DNA of 64,000 bases from Agelas oroides (taxonomy: Eukaryota > Porifera > Demospongiae > Agelasida > Agelasidae): assembly GCA_949130485.1 (NCBI GenBank), contig OX422187.1:7886205-7950204 (forward strand). Reading direction: 5' to 3'. Shown here in pieces: positions 20,601 through 30,214 of the stretch. Positions within the stretch are counted from its first letter, which is position 1, and each line of letters starts with the position of its first letter. The notes under the pieces were generated by a model, which did not search any database, had not been told where the DNA came from, and saw only the letters and a list, made by a program, of their open reading frames with translations. Both the position numbers and the translations under genes were made by a program.

Positions 20601-21867
20601 TTCGACTGTATACCCCATCCATGTGTGTAGTAGATAATGAATGGTAGCCTTGAATTTATGCCGTGGTCAAAAACCATCTGACTATGAGGGTGGAGCCGGA
20701 GAAAAGGGTGGTTATTGTCAAGCATAAGTCTCAAACTAATACGTCTGAAACTGTGCATGGAGGGAGTACACAACTATATGGGCTTCTAGGGAAGGACCCA
20801 TGCATGCTCAATGAGTGGGTGGGCACGGTAAAATTTGTTATTGAAAACAATATTAAACAGCTGGAAACAACATTAAACAGCTCAAAACATAAAACAAGAA
20901 AAAGACAAGTTTCAAAAGGAACTAGGTGTAGGACAGCTCCACTATGCAGACGTCTTGTTACATGCAGATAAAGCTAGCAACAACATACTGATAGGAAGGC
21001 CACGGAGGTTGGAGGTTGGTTTCAGTCATTATTTCAAGCCCATTTTATTCACATATATAATTATTAAAACATTATTTGAGGATTATACAATTGAACCTCC
21101 GAGATAGGGACAACCTCCAAACAAAGGACAAAAAACTGTTTCCAAAGTGTCCTTTGTTCGGAGGTTTGACTGTATACAAGACATGGTAAACTAACAATAC
21201 TCATTGAACTTTTCCTTGTCTACACACTCCTCAGCTCTCAGCAGAAATAAACGTGCATAAGTAAATCACATTTCAGGGGTTAAAAGTTGATAAAGTAGTC
21301 GTTCTTGGCCATACGTGAAACATTTAATAGAATTATTTCTGGATACTGAAAATTGATGTGGGCAGAAACGAAAGGGGGATGAGAATAAGGTGTTCCATCA
21401 GTTAGCTTTAAAACAATGGTAGCTGAAACCAGAGTAAATGAAGTGGTAGGGAATAATGGTCTACATACATATACAGGTGGTCACACACACCTTGAGTTTG
21501 TATGAACACTATCTGATGTGAGGCAGGACGTATACACTGTACAAGACGGAGTCACATGACTTACCTGGGAGAGGCTCAGCAAAATGTCGGATGGTGTCAG
21601 CAACAGTTGTGGTCTTAGTTGCACTATCTAGTGCCAGAATGATCCTCCTCCATGATGGTTCCTTGTCCCTCCCATCACCCTGCAGCCAGCACTCAATTAC
21701 AGCACAAAGACGACTGTCATCAGACTGGTGCTGTCTTTCAATCTCATCCAGTTTGGGGTAGCCCCACTGACCACCTGATATAGTAAGAGGGAAAAGCTCC
21801 TTCCCCAGCTTCTTCCAAGCTACTCCTTGCACAGCTGTTAGGATGTTCTTTGCTGTGAGGGGATGAG
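11905..21867 (-). CDS. Multi-death-domain ROC-COR GTPase gene (six visible exons; 5' end not seen)
   Basis: Exons in transcript order: 21867-21565, 19376-19107, 18246-18004 (one death-fold domain each), 14593-12539 (ROC GTPase plus COR), 12408-12355 (54 nt), 12218-11905 (C-terminal death domain, stop TAG). Every internal junction is GT-AG and every exon begins with two bases completing a codon and ends with one left over, so all phases agree. This is strong evidence for one gene. The repeated death-domain exons are symmetric 1-1, which lets them duplicate without breaking the frame. Two in-frame TGA codons (13509-13511 and 12936-12938) interrupt the large exon although the protein alignment continues through both. 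So the allele is a recent pseudogene, is read through, or contains sequencing errors. ROCO/MASL-like proteins couple GTP binding to death-domain assembly. The start codon lies upstream of 21867, perhaps among the unread exons. Further death-domain exons may exist. Confidence 0.75.
12298..12330. repeat. (TG)n microsatellite in intron
   Basis: About 16 TG units lie in the intron just downstream, in transcript direction, of the 54-nt exon. Confidence 0.95.
12355..12408 (-). CDS. 54-nt micro-exon linking COR and death domain
   Basis: Bounded by GGTGCAG (acceptor) and CTG|GTATG (donor). It encodes an 18-residue linker rich in Ser, Pro and Thr with no stop. Its length is a multiple of three and its phase matches both neighbours, so it could be skipped without shifting the frame. 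Confidence 0.6.
12539..14593 (-). CDS. ROC GTPase and COR domain exon with two in-frame TGA codons
   Basis: The 2,055-nt exon starts after CCATACAG. It has a short lead helix ([21 protein letters not shown]), then P-loop GAAGTGKT, a long Ser/Lys/Ala-rich insert, then G3 DTGGQ followed by FHEVLPMF, then G4 GTHKD. The COR domain follows with [26 protein letters not shown] and a long helical part, ending with a membrane-like [13 protein letters not shown] patch (typical of this family's COR, not a true TM). After COR come a [20 protein letters not shown] beta module and a C-terminal stretch to the GTGAGC donor. TGA codons at 13509-13511 (ROC/COR boundary) and 12936-12938 (after COR) interrupt an otherwise open frame. 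Each could come from CGA by one C-to-T change. The G1 to G3 distance, about 145 residues, is far above the usual 50 or so. Confidence 0.8.
15121..15805. repeat. 34-bp minisatellite, 20 copies, in an intron of the ROC-COR gene
   Basis: The unit begins CAAACCATCAGGACAGACAT and is 34 bp long. About 20 units run head to tail almost without change. The only clear variant is T-to-C in ACAATGT, shared by five adjacent units (about 15584-15730), which marks a recent block expansion. The frames across it are repeat artefacts. Confidence 0.97.
16333..16843. mobile_element. MITE with GGGGCGAGCCTGAGC ends, copy 1
   Basis: Left GGGGGCGAGCCTGAGC and right GCTCAGGCTCGCCCC are inverted. The same interior recurs at 26708-27199, including CTGGCGTTTATGAGT and GCTAGTGTGGGGCTCGCTCA. 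No clear target duplication. Confidence 0.7.
16503..16571. mobile_element. 51-bp palindromic MITE (16512-16562) with perfect 9-bp duplication
   Basis: TAGTCTCG begins and CGTGAGACTA ends a near-perfect hairpin built on the arm GCCAGACTCTC. GTTGATGCC flanks it exactly on both sides (16503-16511, 16563-16571). It is nested in copy 1 of the GGGGCGAG element; copy 2 (around 26946) lacks it. Confidence 0.9.
17570..17628. repeat. (CA)n microsatellite
   Basis: About 29 CA units, with further broken CA runs from 17505 to 17710. It lies in a ROC-COR gene intron. Frames reading cysteine/valine or threonine/histidine here are not genes. Confidence 0.97.
18004..18246 (-). CDS. Death-domain exon 3
   Basis: From a CCAGCAG acceptor to a AGAG|GTATGG donor, about 81 residues: [72 protein letters not shown]. 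This is the six-helix death-fold pattern with the opening DPTLT motif shared with the 19107-19376 exon. Phase 1-1. Confidence 0.75.
19107..19376 (-). CDS. Death-domain exon 2
   Basis: From CCCTCAG to CAAG|GTATGT. It reads [69 protein letters not shown]. It has the same DPTLT start and P.ASW core as exon 3, so the two arose by exon duplication. Phase 1-1. Confidence 0.75.
19959..20608. mobile_element. Pogo/Tigger-like MITE, TA-flanked
   Basis: The left end CAGTCAAACCTCC follows TA at 19957-19958. The right end is the reverse complement of CAGTCGAACCTCCG, followed by TA (20609-20610). The last 86 bp (20523-20608) themselves form an inverted repeat around GGACAAAAGACCCG. No transposase is seen. 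It lies in an intron of the ROC-COR gene. Confidence 0.6.
21036..21172. mobile_element. Second copy of the pogo-like MITE right end
   Basis: It matches 20455-20608: the shared AATTATTAAAACATTATTTG lead, then the terminal palindrome, then TA at 21173-21174. The left part is missing or too diverged to see. Confidence 0.65.
21565..21867 (-). CDS. Death-fold exon 1 (first visible)
   Basis: From CACTTTAG to CCAG|GTAAGT, about 101 residues. It begins [20 protein letters not shown] (compare DPTLT..N in exons 2 and 3), then [54 protein letters not shown]. The W-helix and PSW core mark it as a death domain, more divergent than exons 2 and 3. Phase 1-1. Confidence 0.7.
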
Positions 21868-22745
21868 CTAAAGTGGAGAGGTGAGGGAGGGAGGGGGGAG
21901 GGGGGGGAGTGTGAAACAATGATAACACATGGATGATGTCATCTCCAGACACATATGAACAGCTGTGGGCATGGTGTAAAATAACAATGACTCAGGCAGT
22001 ACTGAACCCCAGACCCTAGCAATCTAGGCCATTGCTCCAACAAACTCAGCCTCAGGGCCCAGTTGGCAGAACATGGCCATGGATGATTTCTGTGAAGGTT
22101 TTCTCTTTCTGGAGGAAGAGTGGAAGCCTATAGGCTCCTTGCATCCTGAGTGTATCTCCCACGCCAAAAGTTAATTAGGCCGGACCAAATCGATTATAAT
22201 ATGTTTCTCATTTGGAACAAACAAAAAGAGTTTGGCCACAGAGTTCATAGCATGCATCGCCAACCATGCACTGAACAAGCATGAATGGCCAGTGCGTGGC
22301 AAATTGCAGCTCAAATGATTCCATTGTACGTTTACAACAGGTCTGCCATGGCTCACTGCAGTGTACGAGATTTTTAGCCTCACCATCCAGTTTTTGATTG
22401 CTTACAGTATCGCCTACAGTATCACCTACAGACCTACAGTACTGTACACGACCAAAAACTGTACAGTGAGAATGCACTATAAGAGAGCAAAAAGTGAGCA
22501 GTGGGAAGAAGGCCTAGGAACAAGGCTACGATACTTTGTGAATTTCTGATTTGATTTCCGTCAATGGTACATTAGATTTCCTTTGTGTGACCACCGTGTT
22601 TTCTTTGTTTCAGTCTATCACCTGCTCACCTATCAACTAAAAACTTGTCTGAGAAACAAAGTCAGTGGTCATATTACGACAAGGATCAACAAAACGTGGG
22701 TCCTCACATTATTTACATTTGTGTGCGAGGGGGGAACTTGCAGCC
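21868..22745. other. Non-coding stretch upstream of the first visible death-domain exon
   Basis: I found no further death-domain exon or start codon here. It holds a G-rich run near 21890-21910 and a short direct repeat (ACAGTATCGCCTACAGTATC) near 22407. The 5' part of the gene must be farther upstream or unreadable. Confidence 0.4.
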
Positions 22746-23709
22746 CCGGTGTCATAGGATATTTGGCATCCCCGGTTTTTGTATCCCCGTACATAATATC
22801 CTAGGATATTTCGTACCCCCATACGAAATATCCTTAGGATATACGGAACCCCCAAATGTACCCCCTAGGAAAGTTTGTACCCCATTGCGATACGAACAAA
22901 ATTGAACAAACAAAGAAGCTAGCCAATGTAAGTGAGCTTGCTGTACCGTCTCGGAGTCTTGACACATTCTATAGAAATTTCTGGAAAGGTGCCATCTGTA
23001 TTTAAGGAATTGTGTTGCCCGATAAACTCAAATTCAGCTAAGCATCATGAATCAGTTACTGACCATTGACTTGGAGCTCGAGTCAACGGACGTGCTGGCA
23101 CTCAGGACGGCAAGGACGCAGAAAAGAAATGAAAACGTATGAGATGTCTACGACTATCTCACTAAAGGGTGCTACCCACAGGATGCACCCAAGGCTGACA
23201 AGCATTCTTCGAAGGATGTCGAAGTACTCCCAGTTGTCGATAGAATCCTCCATTATTAAACTTGTTTGATATAATTTGTCACGTCATTCTTTAAAAACAT
23301 AGTAATCACAACATGCATGATAGGAGGAGGTACAAAATAGGCTATAGGAAAATGCAGTAGCCTTTTCAGGGGTTTCTGGAAACTACTCAGCAGCAGGTTC
23401 GTCAGTTTAGCAGCACACAGTGTTCTCAGTGGAAGCATGCCCCTGGACCTCCCTATGAGGTGAGGACTTTCATAGATAGAGAGGAGGTATGGTCTTACAT
23501 GAGTGGAAACTAGTCATTTGTTTTTCTAGATGCACCCCTGATATTTTGCATGGGGGGTTCAAAATATACTGGGGTATTTTGCATGGGGGTACATAATATA
23601 CTGAGTGTGAGGGGGATACCAAATATCCTAGGGGGATACAATATATCCTTGGATATTTTGCATGGGGATACAATATTTCAGGGAAATTCAAAATATCCTG
23701 TGACACCGG
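22746..23709. mobile_element. TIR element with GGATATTT subterminal repeats
   Basis: The left end CCGGTGTCATAGGATATTT and the right end (reverse complement of CCGGTGTCACAGGATATTTT) are inverted. Both ends are followed inward by blocks of GGATATTTYRYATGGGG-like repeats, themselves palindromic. I cannot find a sure target duplication (only AGC on both sides). It contains a KRBA2-like protein scrap (23047-23269). Confidence 0.6.
23047..23269 (+). pseudogene. KRBA2/Ginger-like N-terminal fragment
   Basis: A frame from ATG 23047 (MNQLLTIDLELESTDV) runs into a frame change near 23136. The sequence then reads DVYDYLTKGCYPQDAPKADK before ending at TAA 23260-23262. The Y.YL..G.YP.....K.DK pattern resembles the stretch before the zinc-binding HHCC domain in KRBA2/Ginger-type integrases. 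Short and broken; no catalytic core is present. Confidence 0.35.
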
Positions 23710-23765
23710 AGCGGAACAACCGCTGTTCATTGCCACAGAATAACAATATGTAGTGTACATCCTCA

Positions 23766-24506
23766 GAACTAACCGGTAGTCTACAATCACTGGACTGGAC
23801 TAGTGGACTGGACTGGTGGACTGACATTTTTTATGCTAAAAATCACTTTTGTGCTCTCTAGTGAGACCTCACTCTCCTGTAGGTTTAGCCATGATGCATT
23901 TTAGTGTTTATAAACCTGGACACACAAATTATTCTCTCTGTGTAGACATAAAGGAAATAACTGCAATGCTATACAACAGTGGTGAGGCCTTGCTTTATTT
24001 TGCGCTTAGTGTGCAGCATGGCCTGAGGTAAGTTCCAGTCTCACACCCAGGTCAATGTTTTTTTTAGTGTCTGGGAACTTTCTCCTTCCATGTTGTGTTG
24101 GAGACAACCGTCTTAGTACGAGTCTCTAGTGAAGGCTCTAGTCACTAGCTACATATGGACACTTGCAGTCGGATAAATGACTTGTAGCTACACTTGTTAA
24201 GATTTGAGTATACTACAGTGCCCAATCTGTAAGCACTATCAATCTGCAAGTACGTAACCAGTAAGACTCCTTCCAAGTGACATCTGTATTACCAATGGTA
24301 GATGTAAGGCTTGCCGTGTAGGCTGTATAGGATCCAGTGTGAATGCTTCATATCATCTATTTATTAAGTTAAATATTCTTGCTAGAGTCTGTGAAGGAAA
24401 GTGGGTATGTTTCCAAATGTAACCCTACAGGTGTGTTCTCATTAGAGAGCATAAATTAGTCCAGTCCACCAGTCCAGTCCAGTGATTGTAGACTACCGAA
24501 CTAACC
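23766..24506. mobile_element. MITE with GGTAGTCTACAATC ends (23775-24497), 9-bp duplication
   Basis: Inverted ends GGTAGTCTACAATCACTGGA, followed by GGACTGGAC repeats, face each other. GAACTAACC flanks both sides exactly (23766-23774, 24498-24506). 723 bp, no transposase. Confidence 0.9.
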
Positions 24507-24511
24507 TGGGG

Positions 24512-24690
24512 TGGCTTCTTCAGCCATTCCGTAGAGGCCTCGAGGAGATTGCGATCAATGGCTGTGGTGCTGACACGCCCTGTCACCGGATGGCCTAAGC
24601 GGGCAAAGACAAAACCAAGGAGACTACGTGTTGGAAAATTGATGACGCTATCCTCGTTGCGGTAGTAAAACGGAATTCCGTTTCACTAAT
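24512..24690 (-). CDS. Possible orphan exon, unrecognised protein
   Basis: On the minus strand about 56 codons are open, with natural-looking protein: GIPFYYRNEDSVINF, SLLGFVFARLGHPVTG, TAIDRNLLEASTEWLKKPP, ending CCCCAG|GTTAGT, a plausible donor. It is bordered on one side by the MITE 23775-24497 (whose target duplication starts in the donor) and on the other by element A copy 2. I do not recognise the family. It may be an exon of a gene destroyed by these insertions. Confidence 0.3.
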
Positions 24691-24741
24691 GTATTCTTGC
24701 AAACATGGCTAATGTAACTACCGAAAGTGCTGCTGTGTCTT

Positions 24742-25300
24742 TTCACCGTACCCAATCCCATGCGGATCACGTGATAGGCGTGCAGCCTGCAGGACGAAAG
24801 GTCAATCAATCTGTTGACTGAAGACGAATGAATGTGTTGGACACTGCGCTTGCAAAGGGCAGGAGCTGCGTGTGGTCCTCGACAGGTAAGACAGCTTTAT
24901 AGATATAGTGATGTTTTACTTCACGTATAAATCAAAATGAGAGAGGTTATCTTATTGAATATACTGGGATGGGGACAAGGATTTATTCCTGAATACACAA
25001 GAGACTTCTTACCACATCTGGTCACTTTTGTCTGCTCTCCAAACCTCCTGGTAGATTGTGAGTGTGGCAGGAAACAAAGGGAGCATTTCATAGCACCAAT
25101 GGAGGATGACTGGGTGTGCCTTTGTGCTCCTCATCACATTACATAAATGATTTTGCCAGTGAAAGTAAAATGCAGACAAAAGAATAAACTTAATTGGCGT
25201 AAGGCCCTTCTATGGGGGCATCTACAAACTATTTATTCAACAGAGTGGCTATTGCCACCAAATGACTATTGCCACCAGATCAGTGGCATGAAGAGCCACA
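24742..25300. mobile_element. Element A family, copy 2 (partial)
   Basis: The TGTCTTTTCACC left-end sequence, then CCCAATCCCATGCGGATCAC, matches 7578 onward with a few changes. It continues parallel to 7680-8060 (GACAGGTAAG, TTTATAGATATAGTGATG, TACTGGGATGGGGACAAGG, AAGGCCCTTCTA). The bases outside TGTCTTTT differ from copy 1. A 69-codon frame at 24937-25146 is intact here and broken in copy 1. Confidence 0.65.
24937..25146 (+). CDS. Short open frame shared by element A copies (unknown)
   Basis: It reads LGWGQGFIPEYTRDFLPHLV, then CSPNLLVDCECGRKQREHF and MEDDWVCLCAPHHIT. The Cys/His content (CECG, CLC, HH) suggests a small metal-binding exon. The same segment in copy 1 (7706-7963) has stops and a hairpin insertion. 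The preceding GACAGGTAAG could be a splice donor in both copies. It might be a captured host exon or the element's own protein; I do not recognise it. Confidence 0.3.
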   Translation: MREVILLNILGWGQGFIPEYTRDFLPHLVTFVCSPNLLVDCECGRKQREHFIAPMEDDWVCLCAPHHIT

Positions 25301-26700
25301 AACTGACTGTTGACACCGACTGTATATACCAACAGCTAAGTGATATCACTGACCTGCTACTAATATTCCACCTGCAGGATACAATCACCAGGAACTTGAA
25401 TCAACTTGAAATAGCACGGTCTTGTAACCTGTGTATACCGGACTGCGTCATCAATAATTGATTTCCGGAGGGCACTGTCAAGAGCAATTAGCTATGACCA
25501 GAGGTCAACTACATGTATATCTAGACCTATGTGCTTATTGACTTGTTTCAAAATAATATCATCAAGCAATTTTACATCACATTACATACATCTAGGGCAT
25601 ATACATTTTGTGCAAAGCATAATTATGACATTCAAAGTACATGGAAGTATTTTCTTATACTTTGAACACTTATACGACATCTTCCCAGGATGGTACAGTT
25701 CGAGAAGGATGTGATTGCACGGTGTCTTACAAGAGCAAATGTGTCATTTATCTCACTGTAGGTGCATGAGCGTTGTAGGGTCTTTCCATTGCATAAGATG
25801 TATGAGCATGTAGATACTGCTGTCGTAATTTTGTGCTGGACATCAGGCTAGATGGCCTTTGCTTGCCAATACATGTACCGTAACCGGTGTTGGAACTGTC
25901 ATCGTAAGTTCCATCAATAATTTCAGGAGCTTTTTAAAGTAACTTTCTCATGTGTCTGAAGCAGCAAATCCAAGAGTACAATCTCAGTCAATGACGACAC
26001 CACCTTGTCTTAATTTGCCTAGATGAAAGGCTTCTTGGAGGTGCCAAGTTCACATCACTGAACTCATTTTCTCACTTGGTTTCATACTCTGTGTATCCTT
26101 AAGTGTAACCAGCTTCCCTCATTGTTTTCTTCTTGTTAAAACAAAGTCTTATAGTTTCATTCCTCAGAATTCAGCTTCTGGCTGGAGGGATGGTGAGTTA
26201 AAATCCCTTTACCATATGGGAATCAGTGTCTGCGAAATCACATTCATGAACTGTTTGCTTTTTCATGTGTGAACCTGAGATAGAAGTAAATGCCATGTTA
26301 GTGTCACAATCAAGACTCATTCCATTTTCAGCTGCATCAACCTCTTCTATATTGGCTGTGAGACATAAACTGGAAGTGATCAATGCTGCAGAACGGAAGG
26401 TATCTGGCTTGTGAGATAGTTTTGCAGGCCAGACTATCATGGGAAAATAGTCTGAACAGGCCAAATTCCGATCATTGCATTTGTTAAATTGAGTGAATGT
26501 GCAGTTGCAGACGTGACCCAATCATGTTAGCAGTGTAGTGCCCAGATCCTATTGGTCTGGGCATGAGCTAGTCAGCTAGCTCTTCATGAACACAGTGGCT
26601 AGAGAGCTGGTAGTGGAAATTAAATTCTAGGGTCGATAACTTCTGATAGCAAACTCCACGCGAGACTAACTGATCACCTTGATTACTAGTGAGATGATTC
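25301..26700. other. No gene recognised
   Basis: No supported exon. Around 26417-26452 a small CCAGACTAT...ATAGTCTG hairpin of MITE type lies in the sequence, but I cannot define an element. Open frames here lack family signatures. Confidence 0.4.
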
Positions 26701-26707
26701 ATCATCA

Positions 26708-27199
26708 TGGGGCGACCTGAGCAAGCAGCAAACTGCTGATTTACTACCTTGTCATGGCACACAGTAGGATTAGTCAGGGCAGCTAACGTGGCTACACATG
26801 CATGGACTAAGCTTTACACCGAAATCATGAGCTAAATTTCTGGCGTTTATGAGTCCCGTTTGTGCATGGCCCGCTACCTGAAGCGACCCAGTCAACCACC
26901 GTCAACCACCGTCCATATTAAATTTGTACCGCCTGTGAGCGGCCTGCCGTCGTCGGTAGAAGCACAAACCAGTGCCACGCGTGCTTCAACTTCAGTCGTC
27001 TTCGCTCCGGGTCCCCGACGCTGCACTCTAACAGTAGCCCTCCACTGGCTGCTTCACGCACGATGTCAATCTTCGTGAAATATTTGAATGCGCTCATTTA
27101 AAATTTTCGGTAAGTGGTCGGTCCAAGCATCAAGCAAACATACACACGCAAGTGCGCAATGAAGTCACGCTAGTGTGGGGCTCGCTCAGGCTCGCCCCA
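26708..27199. mobile_element. MITE with GGGGCGAGCCTGAGC ends, copy 2
   Basis: It matches 16333-16843 along its length, with the left end reduced to GGGGCGACCTGAGC and the right end GCTCAGGCTCGCCCC intact. It lacks the 51-bp hairpin present in copy 1, so it shows the unoccupied site (around CGGCCTGCCGTCGTCGG). Confidence 0.7.
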
Positions 27200-27469
27200 A
27201 ATATACTGTGAGGGTGCACTGCTCTGAGATGTAGTCTGTTTTCCCCTACACAGCTGCCAGAAATGCATCCCTTCTCTGATATTCAATACTGACTAGCTTC
27301 AATGCTATACTGATACCATGCTTACTTGTTCTCTTTTCCCTTGATGTGCTGCATACTCTCTGCTTGTATGCAGAAATTCGGTGAAGTTAAATCTCGTAAA
27401 CAGAGGGTTAAAATCTAGATTTGGGGTAAACCCGTAATTTTTTTCCCATGAGCACGTGATCAGGTCACC

Positions 27470-28554
27470 ACTAGCCATTAGTCTCGTGCCCAGACCCCAC
27501 CCAGCTCACGCGAGGAGAAGGGGTCTGGTGTCGAAATCCTTGGGCCAGCTCCAGAAGCGGTTGGTGTAAAACCTGGACTCTGGACTGGACTATGGATTGG
27601 ACTATGGACTGATTTTTGGACTGAGTTTTGGACTGAGACGCTTGATATTACCTGATGTAAGTAGCTAAACTGTTGTTTAAAGGGCCCTGGGCCTTGGCGA
27701 AAGCATCTTAGACCATGTGACATCATATGCATGCAGCAAAAGAGTGGCTGTGCATGTGGATTGATAGCAGCATTGCAAGGTCCAAGACCCATGTTGGTAC
27801 GCCAAGGCACATTTGACAATTAGTGTAGTCTATATTCATGCAACAACAGAGTGGCTGTTGGTGTGGCTCAGTGTTGCAAGATATTTGCTTAAAAGCATTG
27901 TAGGTTATGGTATGTGGCTGTAAACAGACAACAACCTTCTTTGTGAGTGGTATGGTCACAGTTCAGCCTTTCGGACCATTAGCCCATAGAAATCGACCCA
28001 GGTCCTCAGAGATCTTGATAAATGCACTACCTCCGCTCTTGTGAAATACCAAGAGATACTCATGCATGTCTATGCTCACTCTGCCCTCTTGAACCGTTCT
28101 TGGGACAGAACCCAAGTCTCAGGTAACCTGTTGTCAATTACAAAGCACACAGAGAGCAACAGAACCTCTTCTATAGCTTAGATAACTGGGAAATAGTCAT
28201 TGTGGAGCTCCGCAAGGGTCCAAAACTCAGTCCAAAAATCAGTCCATAGTCCAGTCCATAGTCCAGTCCAGAGTCCAGAGTCCAGGTTTTACACCAACCC
28301 CTCCAGAAGCGTGGAGCAGCCAATCAAATCACAGAGCGGCGTTTATTGGAATAATGCGGAAGCGAGAACAAGTACTTCAATCGTACCGCTCAAAGTGATG
28401 TTATGAAATTCATTATCCAACACTGAGCAATTTGTAATTCTACACTAACAATTGCAAGGCTTCAACACTTCCGCAAGCCCAAGGATTCAGGCTTGTGACA
28501 CCAGACCCTTTCCTCGTGAGAGGGTTGGGTCTGGGCACGAGACTAACTAGCCAT
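27470..28554. mobile_element. TAGTCTCG-family MITE (27479-28545) with perfect 9-bp duplication
   Basis: Ends TAGTCTCGTGCCCAGACCC and its inverse face each other. ACTAGCCAT flanks both sides exactly (27470-27478, 28546-28554). Of its 1,067 bp, 742 belong to a nested MITE (27559-28300). Confidence 0.9.
27549..28310. mobile_element. Nested MITE with GGTTGGTGTAAAACC ends (27559-28300)
   Basis: Inverted ends GGTTGGTGTAAAACCTGGAC are followed by TGGACTCTGGACTGGAC-type repeats. CTCCAGAAGC flanks both sides (27549-27558, 28301-28310). The GGACTGGAC repeats and the 9-10 bp duplication make it a relative of 23775-24497. Confidence 0.9.
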
Positions 28555-30210
28555 TAGAAAGAGAAGGTTACCTTCGTTAAAATTAACCCCTTCCGCTCGA
28601 TTTTGCTACGAGCTCGAAATAAAAGTTTCAAAGACAAAGTTTCATCGATACAGCCCAGGTGGACACGATATGAGTGCACAAATTACAAAACAACAGACAT
28701 ATACAGAACGGTCTAAATCCAGGTACGAAAAATATTCTTAAATTTAGGTAATATCTCGACATTCAAATTCTCGAGCATGCCTAACAAATCTGAACTACTA
28801 AAAGAGTCTGAATTGTTCAGGTGCAGTTCTTGATGGTGTACAGCAAGAAATATATTGACACGCGCATGCGCTTTTTTCTGCAGCAGGAACTTCTCTTGAA
28901 AGCTGATCACCATCCTACACTTGAGCTGGCTCTCCAAGTAGCAAGAGATGGGAGTCGGCTGAAAGTCTGGGACCATGCCCTAGACCATGGACCTACAGGA
29001 ACGAAACATCTGACAGGACTTTTTAACTGATCTGATGATACAGCCCATCTTTGGAACGCGTCCCTGTTTGGTCAATGGATGTGAGAGTGCACCGGAAAAC
29101 CACACTTTGTTTGAACTTGCATGTCCTGAGAGGCCATATGTGTCACTTGCCCCAGAGCATTTAAAATATGTCTCCTGACGATGTAATTATGGACTGCACC
29201 AATATGACTACTTTGTTGGAACTTGGTTCCAGTTGTTATAAGTTGTTGTACCCTGTAGACCATGTATTATAACCTGAGTGTAGCACTATAACCCGAAAGG
29301 GGTCAAGAATTATGAACCTTTGAACCTAATTCTGCAAGCATGCCAAAGTCACGGAGTCTCTGCACCTCCAGACAAGGAAGGACATGTTTGCAGTCAAAGT
29401 TTTCCCTTCTACTGGTATTTCCCCCTGGAATATACAACCGCAATATCAACCTTCCTCCTGGGATTAGCCAATATTTAATTGCTATGCAATTAGTGTGCTG
29501 CAATGCCTCTTCAATCATCCTACATTTAGATGTGTACATGTATTTGAAGAGAAGTGTGTACTTTTTCATGAACAATGGGGTTCAAAGTGCTTCTCATGTG
29601 GTATGATGCTAATATCTAGGAGTGTATGACAAGATTGATGGTTTATATCAGATTCCGAGTAATGATATGCCTTCACAGCTATGAGGTTTCTGAAATGAAA
29701 ATGATATAATGCTTGCACTGAAAATACCAATTCCAAAAACAGTGAACTCTCTGCATTATGCCTACAAGTACAACCCAGATAAGTAATTAGCATCTGCCTA
29801 AACAGTGATCAAGGCTATTGAATAGATCTCTAACTCAAGGTCGCATATCGTATACCTCAGAAGCGATGTTGTCCACCAAACAAGAATGCAGACAAACAGC
29901 TGCACCTCTTCTCCATGAAGAAGAGAAAACTGGCATCCACTCAGCAAACCATCTTATGCTGAATCACAAAAACACATATCACAACTGCTTAGCATAAATG
30001 TATAACTTTCTGTGGTGTCTAGCTCCCTGAAGAAGATGACTGCAGCGAATTAAGATGATTTAGTGGGTTGGGTACACTGCAGCACATGTGAGATGTGGCT
30101 CCATTTACATGCGTCCACTGTGAAAATTCCTTGGGTACTTACACATGCTATATACTGCAATACCAACATTTCACCAAGTACATAATTTCTTACCTCATTC
30201 CATCGCAATA
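28555..30210. other. Mostly non-coding, possible decayed retroelement scrap
   Basis: The plus-strand frame at 28821-29027 (QQELLLKADHHPTLELALQV, then DHALDHGPTGTKHLTGLF) and the stretch after it in another frame (GTRPCLVNGCESAPENH) look protein-like with Cys/His residues, but I cannot name a family. The rest shows nothing. Confidence 0.3.
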
Positions 30211-30214
30211 AAAG

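Noticed and set aside
20663..20971. 102-codon plus-strand frame within an intron of the minus-strand gene
   Set aside because: No recognisable domain, no splice context, and it lies beside MITE sequence.
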